DNA of 16,733 nt from an uncultured Clostridia bacterium (GTDB taxonomy: Bacteria; Bacillota; Clostridia; Lachnospirales; CAMVHY01). The position numbers and the translations under genes were made by a program. The notes beneath the pieces are model-generated. The model searched no databases, was not told the origin of the DNA, and saw nothing but the letters and a program-made list of their open reading frames with translations. How positions within the stretch are numbered: position 1 is the stretch's first letter; each line of letters begins with the position of its first letter. Where the stretch lies: positions 1 to 16,733 of the forward strand of contig CAMVHY010000003.1 of assembly GCA_947167415.1 (NCBI GenBank). The letters are read 5' to 3'. This document shows, in pieces, positions 8,860 to 15,463 of the stretch.

Positions 8860-9471
8860 GTGGCAAAGTTAATTTTTAAATATGGAGTCATGAACAGCGG
8901 GAAAACAACAACGCTTTTGATGATTACAAGAAATTATGAGGATAACAAAAAAACGGTTTTAATCGGAAAGCCTATGATAGACACAAAATGTGGCGACAGT
9001 TTGCAATCAAGATTAAATAACAATACGTTTATAAGAAAATGTGATTTTATAATTGATAATGATTTTGATTTTAATGCGTTGGTTGATGGTAAAAAAATTG
9101 ATGTGATTATGATTGACGAGGCACATTTTTTAAATAAATCGCAGGTTAAAAAAATTGCTAATTTGGTACATGAAAAAAATATTCCGGTGATTTGTTTTGG
9201 TTTGAAAGTAGATTTTCGTGGCGAACCATTTGAAGGTAGCAGTTATTTATTTGCTTTGGCGAATCGTGTTGAAGAAATTGGAGTTAAAGCTATTTGTTCT
9301 TGCGGAAGTATTGCGAACATGAATTTATTGAGTGTGAATAAAAAAAATATTTTTGATGGCGAGCAAGTTGTAATTGATAATGACAGTAAAGTTGAATATA
9401 CACCTGTTTGTTTAAATTGCTATTTAGATAAAAAATCAGAGGCTAAGCTTGAAAATAAAAAAAACAATTGA
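8860..9471 (+). CDS. tdk: Thymidine kinase, type II (TK1-like)
   Basis: Phosphorylates thymidine to dTMP with ATP, the salvage route to dTTP. It has 203 residues, normal for the type II family. The P-loop is GVMNSGKTT at residues 9-17, and the Walker B/catalytic motif is MIDEAHF with E87 as probable catalytic base. The FGLKVDFRGEPF segment (113-124) fits the family, and the lasso region with YTPVCLNCYL lies at 180-189. Zinc ligands are probably C146 and C148 with C184 and C187. The first pair is spaced CxC (CSCG) instead of the usual CxxC, and the usual Arg after the third Cys (YxxxCR) is Leu. The start is GTG 8860 with AGAGAGGAG 9 bases upstream, right behind the symporter stop. The gene ends in TGA immediately followed by TAA. 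rpmB follows 42 bases later on the same strand; tdk next to rpmE (L31) is the arrangement I know from Firmicutes, so the L28 neighbour is unusual. Confidence 0.92.
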   Translation: MAKLIFKYGVMNSGKTTTLLMITRNYEDNKKTVLIGKPMIDTKCGDSLQSRLNNNTFIRKCDFIIDNDFDFNALVDGKKIDVIMIDEAHFLNKSQVKKIANLVHEKNIPVICFGLKVDFRGEPFEGSSYLFALANRVEEIGVKAICSCGSIANMNLLSVNKKNIFDGEQVVIDNDSKVEYTPVCLNCYLDKKSEAKLENKKNN

Positions 9472-9513
9472 TAAAATGGTTTTTGGGGAGTAAATTTTTT
9501 GGAGGTGTTTTTT

Positions 9514-9717
9514 ATGGCTAAATGCGAAATCTGCGGCAAAAATAATTTAAAAGGTCATGCGATAAGTATAACCAGAAGTCAAGTTTCTCGTCGCGCAAAT
9601 AAAACTTGGCATGCGAATGTAAAAAAAGTCAGAGTGATTACTTGCAATGGAAGCATAAAAAAAATTTCTGTTTGTACGAAATGCATACGCGATAAAAAAA
9701 TAAAACGTGCGGTATAA
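9514..9717 (+). CDS. rpmB: 50S ribosomal protein L28, zinc-ribbon form
   Basis: Structural protein of the large ribosomal subunit, 67 residues. The N-terminus MAKCEICGKNN, the central RRANKTWHANVKKVRV and the CTKCIRDKKI tail match L28. Four cysteines (C4, C7, C54, C57) make the zinc-binding C+ variant. The frame is open from 9499, but ATG 9514 with GGAGGTG 6 bases upstream gives the canonical start. It is followed by a terminator at 9750 and shares the strand with tdk and the symporter. No separate promoter is obvious in the 42-base gap after tdk. Confidence 0.95.
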   Translation: MAKCEICGKNNLKGHAISITRSQVSRRANKTWHANVKKVRVITCNGSIKKISVCTKCIRDKKIKRAV

Positions 9718-9745
9718 AACAAATTTGTTTTATGTAAATAAATAT

Positions 9746-9809
9746 AAAGCAGACAAGTTATTTGTCTGTTTTTTTTATGTGCGAAAAAAATTATAAAACC
9801 GGAGATAAT
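9746..9809 (+). repeat. Direct repeat, copy 1 (terminator plus flank)
   Basis: These 64 bases, from AAAGCAGACAAG to CCGGAGATAAT, recur at 11265-11328 with about five substitutions and two one-base indels in homopolymer runs. The repeat includes the rpmB terminator and about 30 bases beyond it (ATGTGCGAAAAAAATTATAA). The two copies bracket the promoter and gene of the 408-residue protein. Confidence 0.9.
9750..9776 (+). terminator. Intrinsic terminator after rpmB
   Basis: CAGACAA (9750-9756) pairs with TTGTCTG (9762-9768), followed by eight T. It is part of the direct repeat described at 9746. Confidence 0.85.
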
Positions 9810-9912
9810 AATTAAAATTTTTTTACTTTCATCAAAATCGTTTATAAAAATTTTATGGAGTCAAAAAATAATCCTGGTAAAAAATTTATTTTTGTGAGAT
9901 AAATATTTTTGC

Positions 9913-9942
9913 TTGACAGAAAATATAATATAAGATTATAAT
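9913..9942 (+). promoter_or_regulatory. Sigma-A type promoter for the 408-residue protein
   Basis: TTGACA at 9913-9918 and TATAAT at 9937-9942 are 18 bases apart. A second TATAAT follows directly at 9943-9948. The expected start is about 9949-9955, so the RNA would begin at or within the small hairpin at 9949-9962. The stretch 9810-9912 shows nothing else I can name. Confidence 0.75.
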
Positions 9943-9948
9943 TATAAT

Positions 9949-9962
9949 GTAACTTCGGTTAC
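9949..9962 (+). promoter_or_regulatory. UUCG hairpin at the 5' end of the 408-gene leader
   Basis: GTAAC, loop TTCG, GTTAC; two more pairs extend it to 9947-9964. It falls at the predicted 5' end of the mRNA and is followed within 10 bases by a T-rich run. It could stabilise the transcript or act as a weak attenuator. Confidence 0.5.
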
Positions 9963-10002
9963 GTTTTAGTATTTTTTTTTAATTTTAGAGGAGTGATTTA
10001 TA

Positions 10003-11229
10003 ATGGGTGAGCGTATGGCAATTGTACCGGAAAATGGTAAACGTGTGGTTAAGAATCTTTCTGAAGTTGACATACTTGAAGAAAGTGTATATAAATTTAA
10101 AAATTTTGCTGAGATATCTAAGGGTCAGCCATCAGAAAAAGTAAAAATTGGTTTACCGGAAAGTTTGGCAAAAACAAATGTTTTTCGGGATATATTTTGT
10201 GATCATCCGTTTAGACAAGGCACAAAAAGTTCACAAGTGCCAATTTATTTTGATTTAGAATTAATTCAAAATGCTTGGAAAGAAATACAATTTGATGAAA
10301 ACGGAAATCCAAATTTTGATTCATTGAAAAATGGAAAATATGAAAAATATATTCCTGCGCTGAGAAATATAGCTGAAGTTTGTATGCCTTATCTTTCGGT
10401 CAAAGAAAATCCAAATAAATTTTTAAAACTGGCTTTGGATTATCGCAAAAAAAACATGGTTAATGTGAAATTCAATGACTTTGTGGGTATAGTTGATCGA
10501 CAACCAATAAATTCTCCAACTTTTCCGCTTTACATCGGATTAGATAGAATAGCGCAGTTTTTAAATTTTTGTGTTTTGATTAATTCATTGTCGACAAAAA
10601 AAGAGAATGGCATCAAAAAAGTTGAACCGTTAAGTTTTGAGAAAAAGGTTTTAAACAAACTTTTAGATCAAGTCAATGCTGCAAAAGAAGATCTGAAAGA
10701 TCTAATAAAAAAATGCAGTAACCGAACTCTAGATGAATATAAAGAAGAATTAGATGGATATCGACGACAATATGATGATTGGGTCAAAAACAACCAAACT
10801 GAAAATATTTTTGATGCGCTAACTTTCGTTGAGTGGATGGATAATCGTATTCGTAAAACAGAGGGAAAAAATTATTCCGGGTTAGTAAATAGTTTTAATG
10901 ACAAAACTAAGTTAGATATATTGTTATACCTAGATTCCATTCTTCAGTGTAGAGCTGCGATTGATAAATTTATTGATAAAAAAGCTTTAGAATCGTCAAT
11001 TTTGAATTGGTTCCAAGGCGTGTGGGATTCTATAAAATTAAAGTGGAATTTTTTTGCTAGCAAAATGGGATTATCTCAAAAATGGCTGTGCAATACAGTA
11101 CGAAAAATAGAATATATGGAACTTAAAAAAGAAGAAATAATCCCGAATTTGGATCTTAGACACGAAAAGCCGAAATACAATAAAGGGACAAATTCCGATT
11201 TAAAAAATATGTACTATAATACCAAATAA
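10003..11229 (+). CDS. Protein of unknown function, 408 residues, soluble
   Basis: I do not recognise this protein. It has no signal peptide and no clear membrane segment. A variable N-terminus is followed by a probably globular region (about 45-200) with SSQVPIYFDLELIQNAW and SPTFPLYIGLDRIAQFL. A charged, probable coiled-coil region comes next (about 205-265, EKKVLNKLLDQVNAAKEDL and EYKEELDGYRRQYDDW). A Trp-rich helical part lies near 340-370 (LNWFQGVWDSIKLKWNFF), and the tail is basic. ATG 10003 has GAGGAG about 9 bases upstream; ATG 10015 is a weaker alternative. The gene has its own promoter and terminator. The whole unit sits between two copies of a 64-bp direct repeat, next to an IS5 remnant, which suggests acquisition or rearrangement as a cassette. 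Promoter type, isolation and lack of known domains resemble the 1195- and 627-residue genes here. Confidence 0.85.
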   Translation: MGERMAIVPENGKRVVKNLSEVDILEESVYKFKNFAEISKGQPSEKVKIGLPESLAKTNVFRDIFCDHPFRQGTKSSQVPIYFDLELIQNAWKEIQFDENGNPNFDSLKNGKYEKYIPALRNIAEVCMPYLSVKENPNKFLKLALDYRKKNMVNVKFNDFVGIVDRQPINSPTFPLYIGLDRIAQFLNFCVLINSLSTKKENGIKKVEPLSFEKKVLNKLLDQVNAAKEDLKDLIKKCSNRTLDEYKEELDGYRRQYDDWVKNNQTENIFDALTFVEWMDNRIRKTEGKNYSGLVNSFNDKTKLDILLYLDSILQCRAAIDKFIDKKALESSILNWFQGVWDSIKLKWNFFASKMGLSQKWLCNTVRKIEYMELKKEEIIPNLDLRHEKPKYNKGTNSDLKNMYYNTK

Positions 11230-11264
11230 CCCGAATGTTAAATTACAATACTCTCTTTTTAAAA

Positions 11265-11328
11265 AAAGCAGGCAAATTATTTGTCTGCTTTTTTATGTGC
11301 GAAAAAAAATTATAAAATCGGAGACAAT
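11265..11328 (+). repeat. Direct repeat, copy 2 (terminator plus flank)
   Basis: Second copy of the 64-bp element at 9746-9809. Similarity stops at both ends: upstream sequences differ, and downstream it stops at the stop codon of the transposase remnant (11328-11330, minus strand). The copy supplies the terminator of the 408-residue gene. Confidence 0.9.
11267..11294 (+). terminator. Intrinsic terminator after the 408-residue gene
   Basis: AGCAGGCAAA (11267-11276) pairs with TTTGTCTGCT (11280-11289) with one G-T pair, followed by a T run to 11294. Confidence 0.85.
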
Positions 11329-11670
11329 CATGAGACAGTATTCACATGAAACGTAAAACAAAAATAAAAAAAAGGAATAAAGATAGAATCAAGTTTATCG
11401 TAGCAAGCAAGAACTTTTCTAAAACGTTTCAATCTCAGAAAATATCGTTCGATATTATTGCGCTGTTTATAAAATTGTCTATCATAACTCCAAGGTGACT
11501 TACGATTTTTTTTTAGGTGGAACAACTGCGTCAAACCAATAATCCTTGGCTAAAACTAAAGTTTTATCATCTTTGTGAGCTCTGTTCATCAAGAGATAAT
11601 TACTATTTTTGGAATATATGGATTTAAGCAACTTTCTTCCTTTTTTATCTTATGTGAATGTTGACTAGTT
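11328..11670 (-). pseudogene. Decayed IS5-family transposase, C-terminal remnant
   Basis: The minus strand carries the end of a DDE transposase. The last 55 or so codons read SPWSYDRQFYKQRNNIERYF, then LRLKRFRKVLACYDKLDS, which matches the IS5 pattern YkxRNxIERxFxRLKxFRRxxxRYDK and includes the last catalytic Glu. Upstream, in another frame, come LLMNRAHKDDKTLVLAKDYW and FDAVVPPKKKS, matching the D(R/K)AYD ... PPKxxRK region. The two frames meet at a run of nine A on the minus strand (T at 11506-11514). Removing one A restores PPKKNRKS, the expected join. The catalytic Asp of the DRAYD motif is Asn. Further upstream a faint QHSHKIKKGRKLL may be the GQxHDSxxxxxLL segment; beyond about 11670 similarity fades, although traces may reach 11725. 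The N-terminal half is missing and I found no terminal inverted repeats, so the element is dead. Confidence 0.75.
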
Positions 11671-11778
11671 TTTATTACCAAAAAAAAATTAGTTTTTAGT
11701 TTTACTATAATCGTTTTTTATCTGGCTAAAAATATAATCCCTTCCCCCACTCAGATTTCAAAAAAATAATTTAAATAC

Positions 11779-11807
11779 TTGACACGCATTATTTTTTGTG
11801 TTATAAT
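11779..11807 (+). promoter_or_regulatory. Perfect consensus sigma-A promoter for the multi-hairpin membrane protein
   Basis: TTGACA at 11779-11784, a spacer of exactly 17, then TATAAT at 11802-11807. This is the strongest promoter in the window. The expected start is near 11814, giving a leader of about 125 bases. Confidence 0.9.
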
Positions 11808-11814
11808 AAAAATA

Positions 11815-11900
11815 TTACATTAAATAAATTTGTTTTTAATGTAAATAAAAAAAATTTAATTGGTCAAGTGCAGTGTTTTGTTGCTAAAATGCGCTTTTTT
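11815..11900 (+). promoter_or_regulatory. Structured mRNA leader with two hairpins, the second terminator-like
   Basis: Hairpin 1 pairs TTACATTAAA (11815-11824) with TTTAATGTAA (11835-11844). Hairpin 2 pairs AAGTGC (11866-11871) with GCGCTT (11891-11896) and runs into six T, as a weak intrinsic terminator would. Both lie between the promoter and the ribosome binding site (AAAGGGAG, about 11920). Attenuation is possible, but the second stem is short and I recognise no known riboswitch. Confidence 0.4.
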
Positions 11901-11938
11901 GTTTTTATTTTTATTTTTAAAAGGGAGTGTTTTAAATT

Positions 11939-13821
11939 ATGAGTGAAGAAAAAACAAAGTTAAAAAATTTTCATGATATAGGCGGGTTTTTAAAAAATAA
12001 AGAAAAAAATGTTGATCTTTATAAAGCTTTAAATAATGCATTGATAGAGAGTATAAACAATAAAAATGGGCTGACCGAGATTCATCGTGAAGATAAATTT
12101 TCAGAGAATGATCACAGTTTAGAAACATTTTTAAGGAGGATAGTATTTGAATGTATTAAAAACAAGGCAGGTAATTTGGGTGTAGATATAGACGACGCAT
12201 TCGAGAAGACAAGTAATTTTAAGTATCTTGGTAAAGATTATAGTTGGCATACACCTACTTTCTTAAATTTGGGTACTACAAAGGCAATTTTTAACTTTTG
12301 CAAGGATAATCTATTCGAGAATAAAGAAAAAATTGATAGCTATGTATTTAATTGTATAACTGAATTGTGTCAACTTACTGTGAAAAACGAAAATGAAAAT
12401 AAAATATTTCCTTTGGATTTGGTTATATATTCAGTCAACGCACTTCGCTATGGCGCAGGTTTTAATGATATTAAAGCAATTTTTCCTTTCATAGATATGG
12501 GAAGCGTGCTTTACGATGCTCAAAATTTTTCAAAGGAAGATATATATAAATTCTTTAAAAACATACCTCTGAGTTGCTTCGATATGTTTTTAGGAAATCA
12601 ACAGTTTGTTGCAAAATTAGGCGGAATTAATACGTTAAAGAATCTTTTAGAAATTGAAAAACTTGAGAACGAGAACGAGAACGATGAAAATGTTCAGGCA
12701 TTGGTTAACAAATTACACAATGAATTCAAAAAGATTGACTTTAATAACGCCAAAGTCACAGTGAACACGGGAGAAAACACTGGAATACGAATCGTCGATG
12801 ACGAGGCTTATAAACAAAAGGTTAAGAAAAATTTGGTAATTTATCAGTTGCCAAAATCTATAGCTTCTGCAATTATGTTTTTATTTGGAATTGGATTGTT
12901 TTTGGCAGCAGGATTTGCATGGTCTGTACCATTTCTTTTAGGAATTGGATTTTTAATTCCATCGATTGCTGCTTTTACAAATTCGATTTTATGTATGAAA
13001 CCGACTAAAACGAGGACTTGGTTGGCCAAAATTTTTAAAAATTGCGCATGGATAATTGACGGAGCTTTGTTGATTACATTGGGGGCGGTGTTTTGCGCCG
13101 GACCTTTAGCGATCGCTTTTATAACTTTTGGAAGTTTGGGTATTTTGATGGGATGTTTTAATGCTTTTGTCGGGACATTAAACAGTATGTGGGATACTCA
13201 GAGAGAACTGGTGTCTTGCGAAGATGCTGAGAATGATGCAGCTTCAATTGACGATATAAAATCAGAGATTTTGTCGCACAAAATATTTAATGTCGTGGTA
13301 TTTGCTATTGCATGTGCGGCAGGTGTTTTTTTAGCTTTGAATCCGGCTATTTTACCAATTGCGTTACCGTTTTTGCCGGGCTTATCAAATCGGCATTGCG
13401 TTTATTTTATGATGATAACAGTTGGCAGACTGGATGTTATCATGTCGCAAAATATATTAAAGCCAGCATGTTTGTTTTAGGCGGGCTCGCGTTAATTGCA
13501 TTGCCATTTTTGCCAATTGCTGCGACTTTAGCAAGTGTAATTGGAATGCCGACTTTGGTGATTAATACTTTTTCATTTTTAGTAGGTCTTTTTTCTGCCA
13601 TTAAGGGTTGTATGTTTTTTACACGTATGTCTTCAAATGTTAAATTTATGTTATCTTACCAGGCAATGGAAATGGCACATGGTACCAAATTACCAGAAGA
13701 ACCAATAGATATTGAAGAGTGGAAAAATAATTTGCGTAACAATTCACCATCAGAACCAAAGTTAAAACCGAGTGATATTAGTGTTAAGACTGTTGATAAT
13801 CTCTTCGAAAACCAAAATTAA
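11939..13821 (+). pseudogene. Membrane protein of unknown function with four hydrophobic hairpins, single frameshift
   Basis: I do not recognise the family. Two overlapping frames (11939-13480 and 13312-13821) are parts of one gene: adding one base near the T5 run at 13370-13374 joins ...ALPF to FAGLIKSALRLFYDD and gives about 627 residues. The first 300 residues are soluble and mostly charged, with a GAGAAC triplication (12665-12682) encoding ENENEN. About residues 305-580 form four hydrophobic hairpins, each two membrane-length segments split by Pro/Gly (FGIGLFLAAGFAWSVPFLLG; GAVFCAGPLAIAFITFG; FLALNPAILPIALPF; LALIALPFLPIAATL), separated by short charged linkers and probably internal duplications. 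The last 60 residues are hydrophilic. ATG 11939 follows AAAGGGAG. There is no signal peptide. The frameshift could be a true mutation, an assembly error, or a -1 shift; the site G TTT TTG is not a classic slippery heptamer. The protein might still be made as a 513-residue truncation ending after the third hairpin. Confidence 0.75.
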
Positions 13822-13825
13822 ATAT

Positions 13826-13858
13826 AAAAAACGCTCAAGACTTAAAAGGGCGTTTTTT
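13826..13858 (+). terminator. Intrinsic terminator after the multi-hairpin protein gene
   Basis: AAAAACGCTC (13826-13835) pairs with GGGCGTTTTT (13848-13857, one G-T), followed by T. It lies 5 bases past the stop codon. Confidence 0.85.
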
Positions 13859-13906
13859 GTTTGTGAAAAAATAAATTTTGCCTAATTAAATCGGGTTAAT
13901 TTAAGT

Positions 13907-13947
13907 TAAAAAAATAAACGAACTCAGTTTTAAGAGCTCGTTTTTTT
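13907..13947. terminator. Bidirectional terminator between convergent genes
   Basis: AAACGAACTC (13916-13925) pairs with GAGCTCGTTT (13934-13943) with one mismatch. On the plus strand seven T follow. On the minus strand the A-rich flank at 13907-13914 gives a T tract. It can therefore serve both the plus-strand gene ending at 13821 and the AGCS gene ending at 13995. Confidence 0.7.
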
Positions 13948-13994
13948 ATTTGCATTTAATCTTTCTTTTACTTAATTTACAAGTTTTATTTGAT

Positions 13995-15395
13995 TTAAAT
14001 TTTTTTATTCCCGTCAAAATAAATTTTTGTTTCGTCGACGACTAATTTTTTTAACAAAAATATGCTTATTAAATTAATTAATGTCATCAAACCAACAGTT
14101 AGATCATTTAATTCCCACGCAATTTTTGCATTTATCGTCGCGCCCAAAATAATCATAACTAAAAAAAATAATTTATACACCCAAACAAATTTATTTTTAA
14201 AAATAAACTCATATGATTTTAAACCGTAATAAAAACAACCAATAATAGTTGACAGCGCGAACAAAACTATAGAAATCATAATAAACAAATCCGCTTTATC
14301 TTCACCCAATTTTTTTGCAAAAGACTTAGCGACCAAAACAATTCCTGTCGGCAAATTATTTTTTGCCAGATTATCAGCTCCAAAACTGAACAAATAAATA
14401 TTTTTATCATAAATTCCGCTCGTGAGAATTACTAATGCCGTCGAAGTACAAATTATAAATAACGAAACAAAAACTTCTATGATTCCATATAAACCTTGCT
14501 CAACAGGATTTTTTAAATTCGAAGAAGCTTGAGCAATCGGAGAAGTTCCCATTCCCGCTTCACTAGAATGAATTCCGCGCGCAATTCCATATCTTAAAGC
14601 TAAAAAAATTCCATAAATTGCCCCGCCGTAAATACTTTTTGTTTTAAATGCCTCACTAAAAATATTTATTAACGCGCCCGGGATTAATTTATAATTCATG
14701 ATCAAAATCAATAACGAGCCAAAAAAATATAAAACACACATGAACGGCACAAGTTTTTCAGTTACTTTTCCGATGTTTTGCATTCCATTAAATATCACTA
14801 AAAAAATAATTATCGCGAATATAAATCCCGAAAAAATTTTTTTCAGCCCAATATATTCATTTATTATTCCGGCGATCGAATTTGATTGCACGATATTTAC
14901 GCCGCAGACAACATATAAAATCATAAAAATCGCAAAAACATAGGCCCAGATTTTATTTTTCAATCCGTTTTCTATGTAATACATAGGTCCGCCACACCAT
15001 TCACCATTTTTATTCTTCTCACGAAACTTTAATGCCAAAACTATTTCCGAATATTTTATTACCATTCCTAAAATTGCAACAATCCAAATCCAAAAAATAC
15101 TTCCTGGTCCACCATTTACAATCGAAACTGCAACGCCGACAATATTTCCTGCACCAACTGTACTTGCTAAAGAAGTTGATAATGCTTGAAGCGGTGTAAA
15201 CTCGCCTTTAATATTTTTTTTGCTTTTATTATCCATACCCAATCCAAAAGTTTTTTTTAATATAAAACCAAATTTTCTCACATGAAAAAAATTTGTTTTG
15301 AAGCAAAAATAAAGACCTAAAAAAAATAATAAAAAATAAATCGGTTGCCAGATTATATTATTTATGCTGGCTATAAAATTGCTCAAATCAAACAT
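13995..15395 (-). CDS. Sodium:alanine/glycine symporter (AGCS family, AlsT/AgcS-like)
   Basis: Inner-membrane sodium-coupled amino acid symporter of 466 residues, the usual family length; typical substrates are alanine and glycine. Family motifs are in order: GEFTPLQALSTSLASTVGAG (about 64-83) followed by NIVGVA, GGPGSIFWIW (about 94-103), YSEIVLALKFRE, the family signature GGPMYYIENGL, and RGIHSSEAGMGTSPIAQASS (about 271-290), corresponding to the RGxFSNEAGxGSAP motif with Ser for Asn. About eleven hydrophobic segments are visible. ATG 15395 is preceded by GGGGGA at a spacing of 6, a somewhat imperfect ribosome binding site. It is divergent from the glycosyltransferase, with only 68 bases between start codons, and convergent with the gene at 11939. 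No frame lesions are seen. With the DAACS transporter at 7646 it suggests reliance on imported amino acids. Confidence 0.92.
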   Translation of the reverse strand: MFDLSNFIASINNIIWQPIYFLLFFLGLYFCFKTNFFHVRKFGFILKKTFGLGMDNKSKKNIKGEFTPLQALSTSLASTVGAGNIVGVAVSIVNGGPGSIFWIWIVAILGMVIKYSEIVLALKFREKNKNGEWCGGPMYYIENGLKNKIWAYVFAIFMILYVVCGVNIVQSNSIAGIINEYIGLKKIFSGFIFAIIIFLVIFNGMQNIGKVTEKLVPFMCVLYFFGSLLILIMNYKLIPGALINIFSEAFKTKSIYGGAIYGIFLALRYGIARGIHSSEAGMGTSPIAQASSNLKNPVEQGLYGIIEVFVSLFIICTSTALVILTSGIYDKNIYLFSFGADNLAKNNLPTGIVLVAKSFAKKLGEDKADLFIMISIVLFALSTIIGCFYYGLKSYEFIFKNKFVWVYKLFFLVMIILGATINAKIAWELNDLTVGLMTLINLISIFLLKKLVVDETKIYFDGNKKI

Positions 15396-15423
15396 GAAAA
15401 ATCCCCCAAATAATTTTTTTTTG

Positions 15424-15429
15424 ATTATA
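15424..15429 (-). promoter_or_regulatory. -10 box for the AGCS gene in the divergent intergenic region
   Basis: On the minus strand TATAAT occupies 15429-15424, about 29 bases upstream of the AGCS start. No clear -35 lies at 17 bases. The plus-strand glycosyltransferase must also start here; TATATT (15427-15432) or TACAAT (15431-15436) could be its -10 box and would overlap this one. Confidence 0.45.
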
Positions 15430-15463
15430 TTACAATTAATAAAAAAGTATGGGAGATTTTTTT

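Noticed and set aside
13365..13385. Programmed -1 frameshift as the firm explanation for the multi-hairpin gene
   Set aside because: G TTT TTG is not a canonical slippery heptamer and I see no clear downstream pseudoknot; kept only as an alternative.
14698..14943. Plus-strand frame inside the AGCS gene
   Set aside because: It is antisense to conserved AGCS coding sequence and has no start signals.
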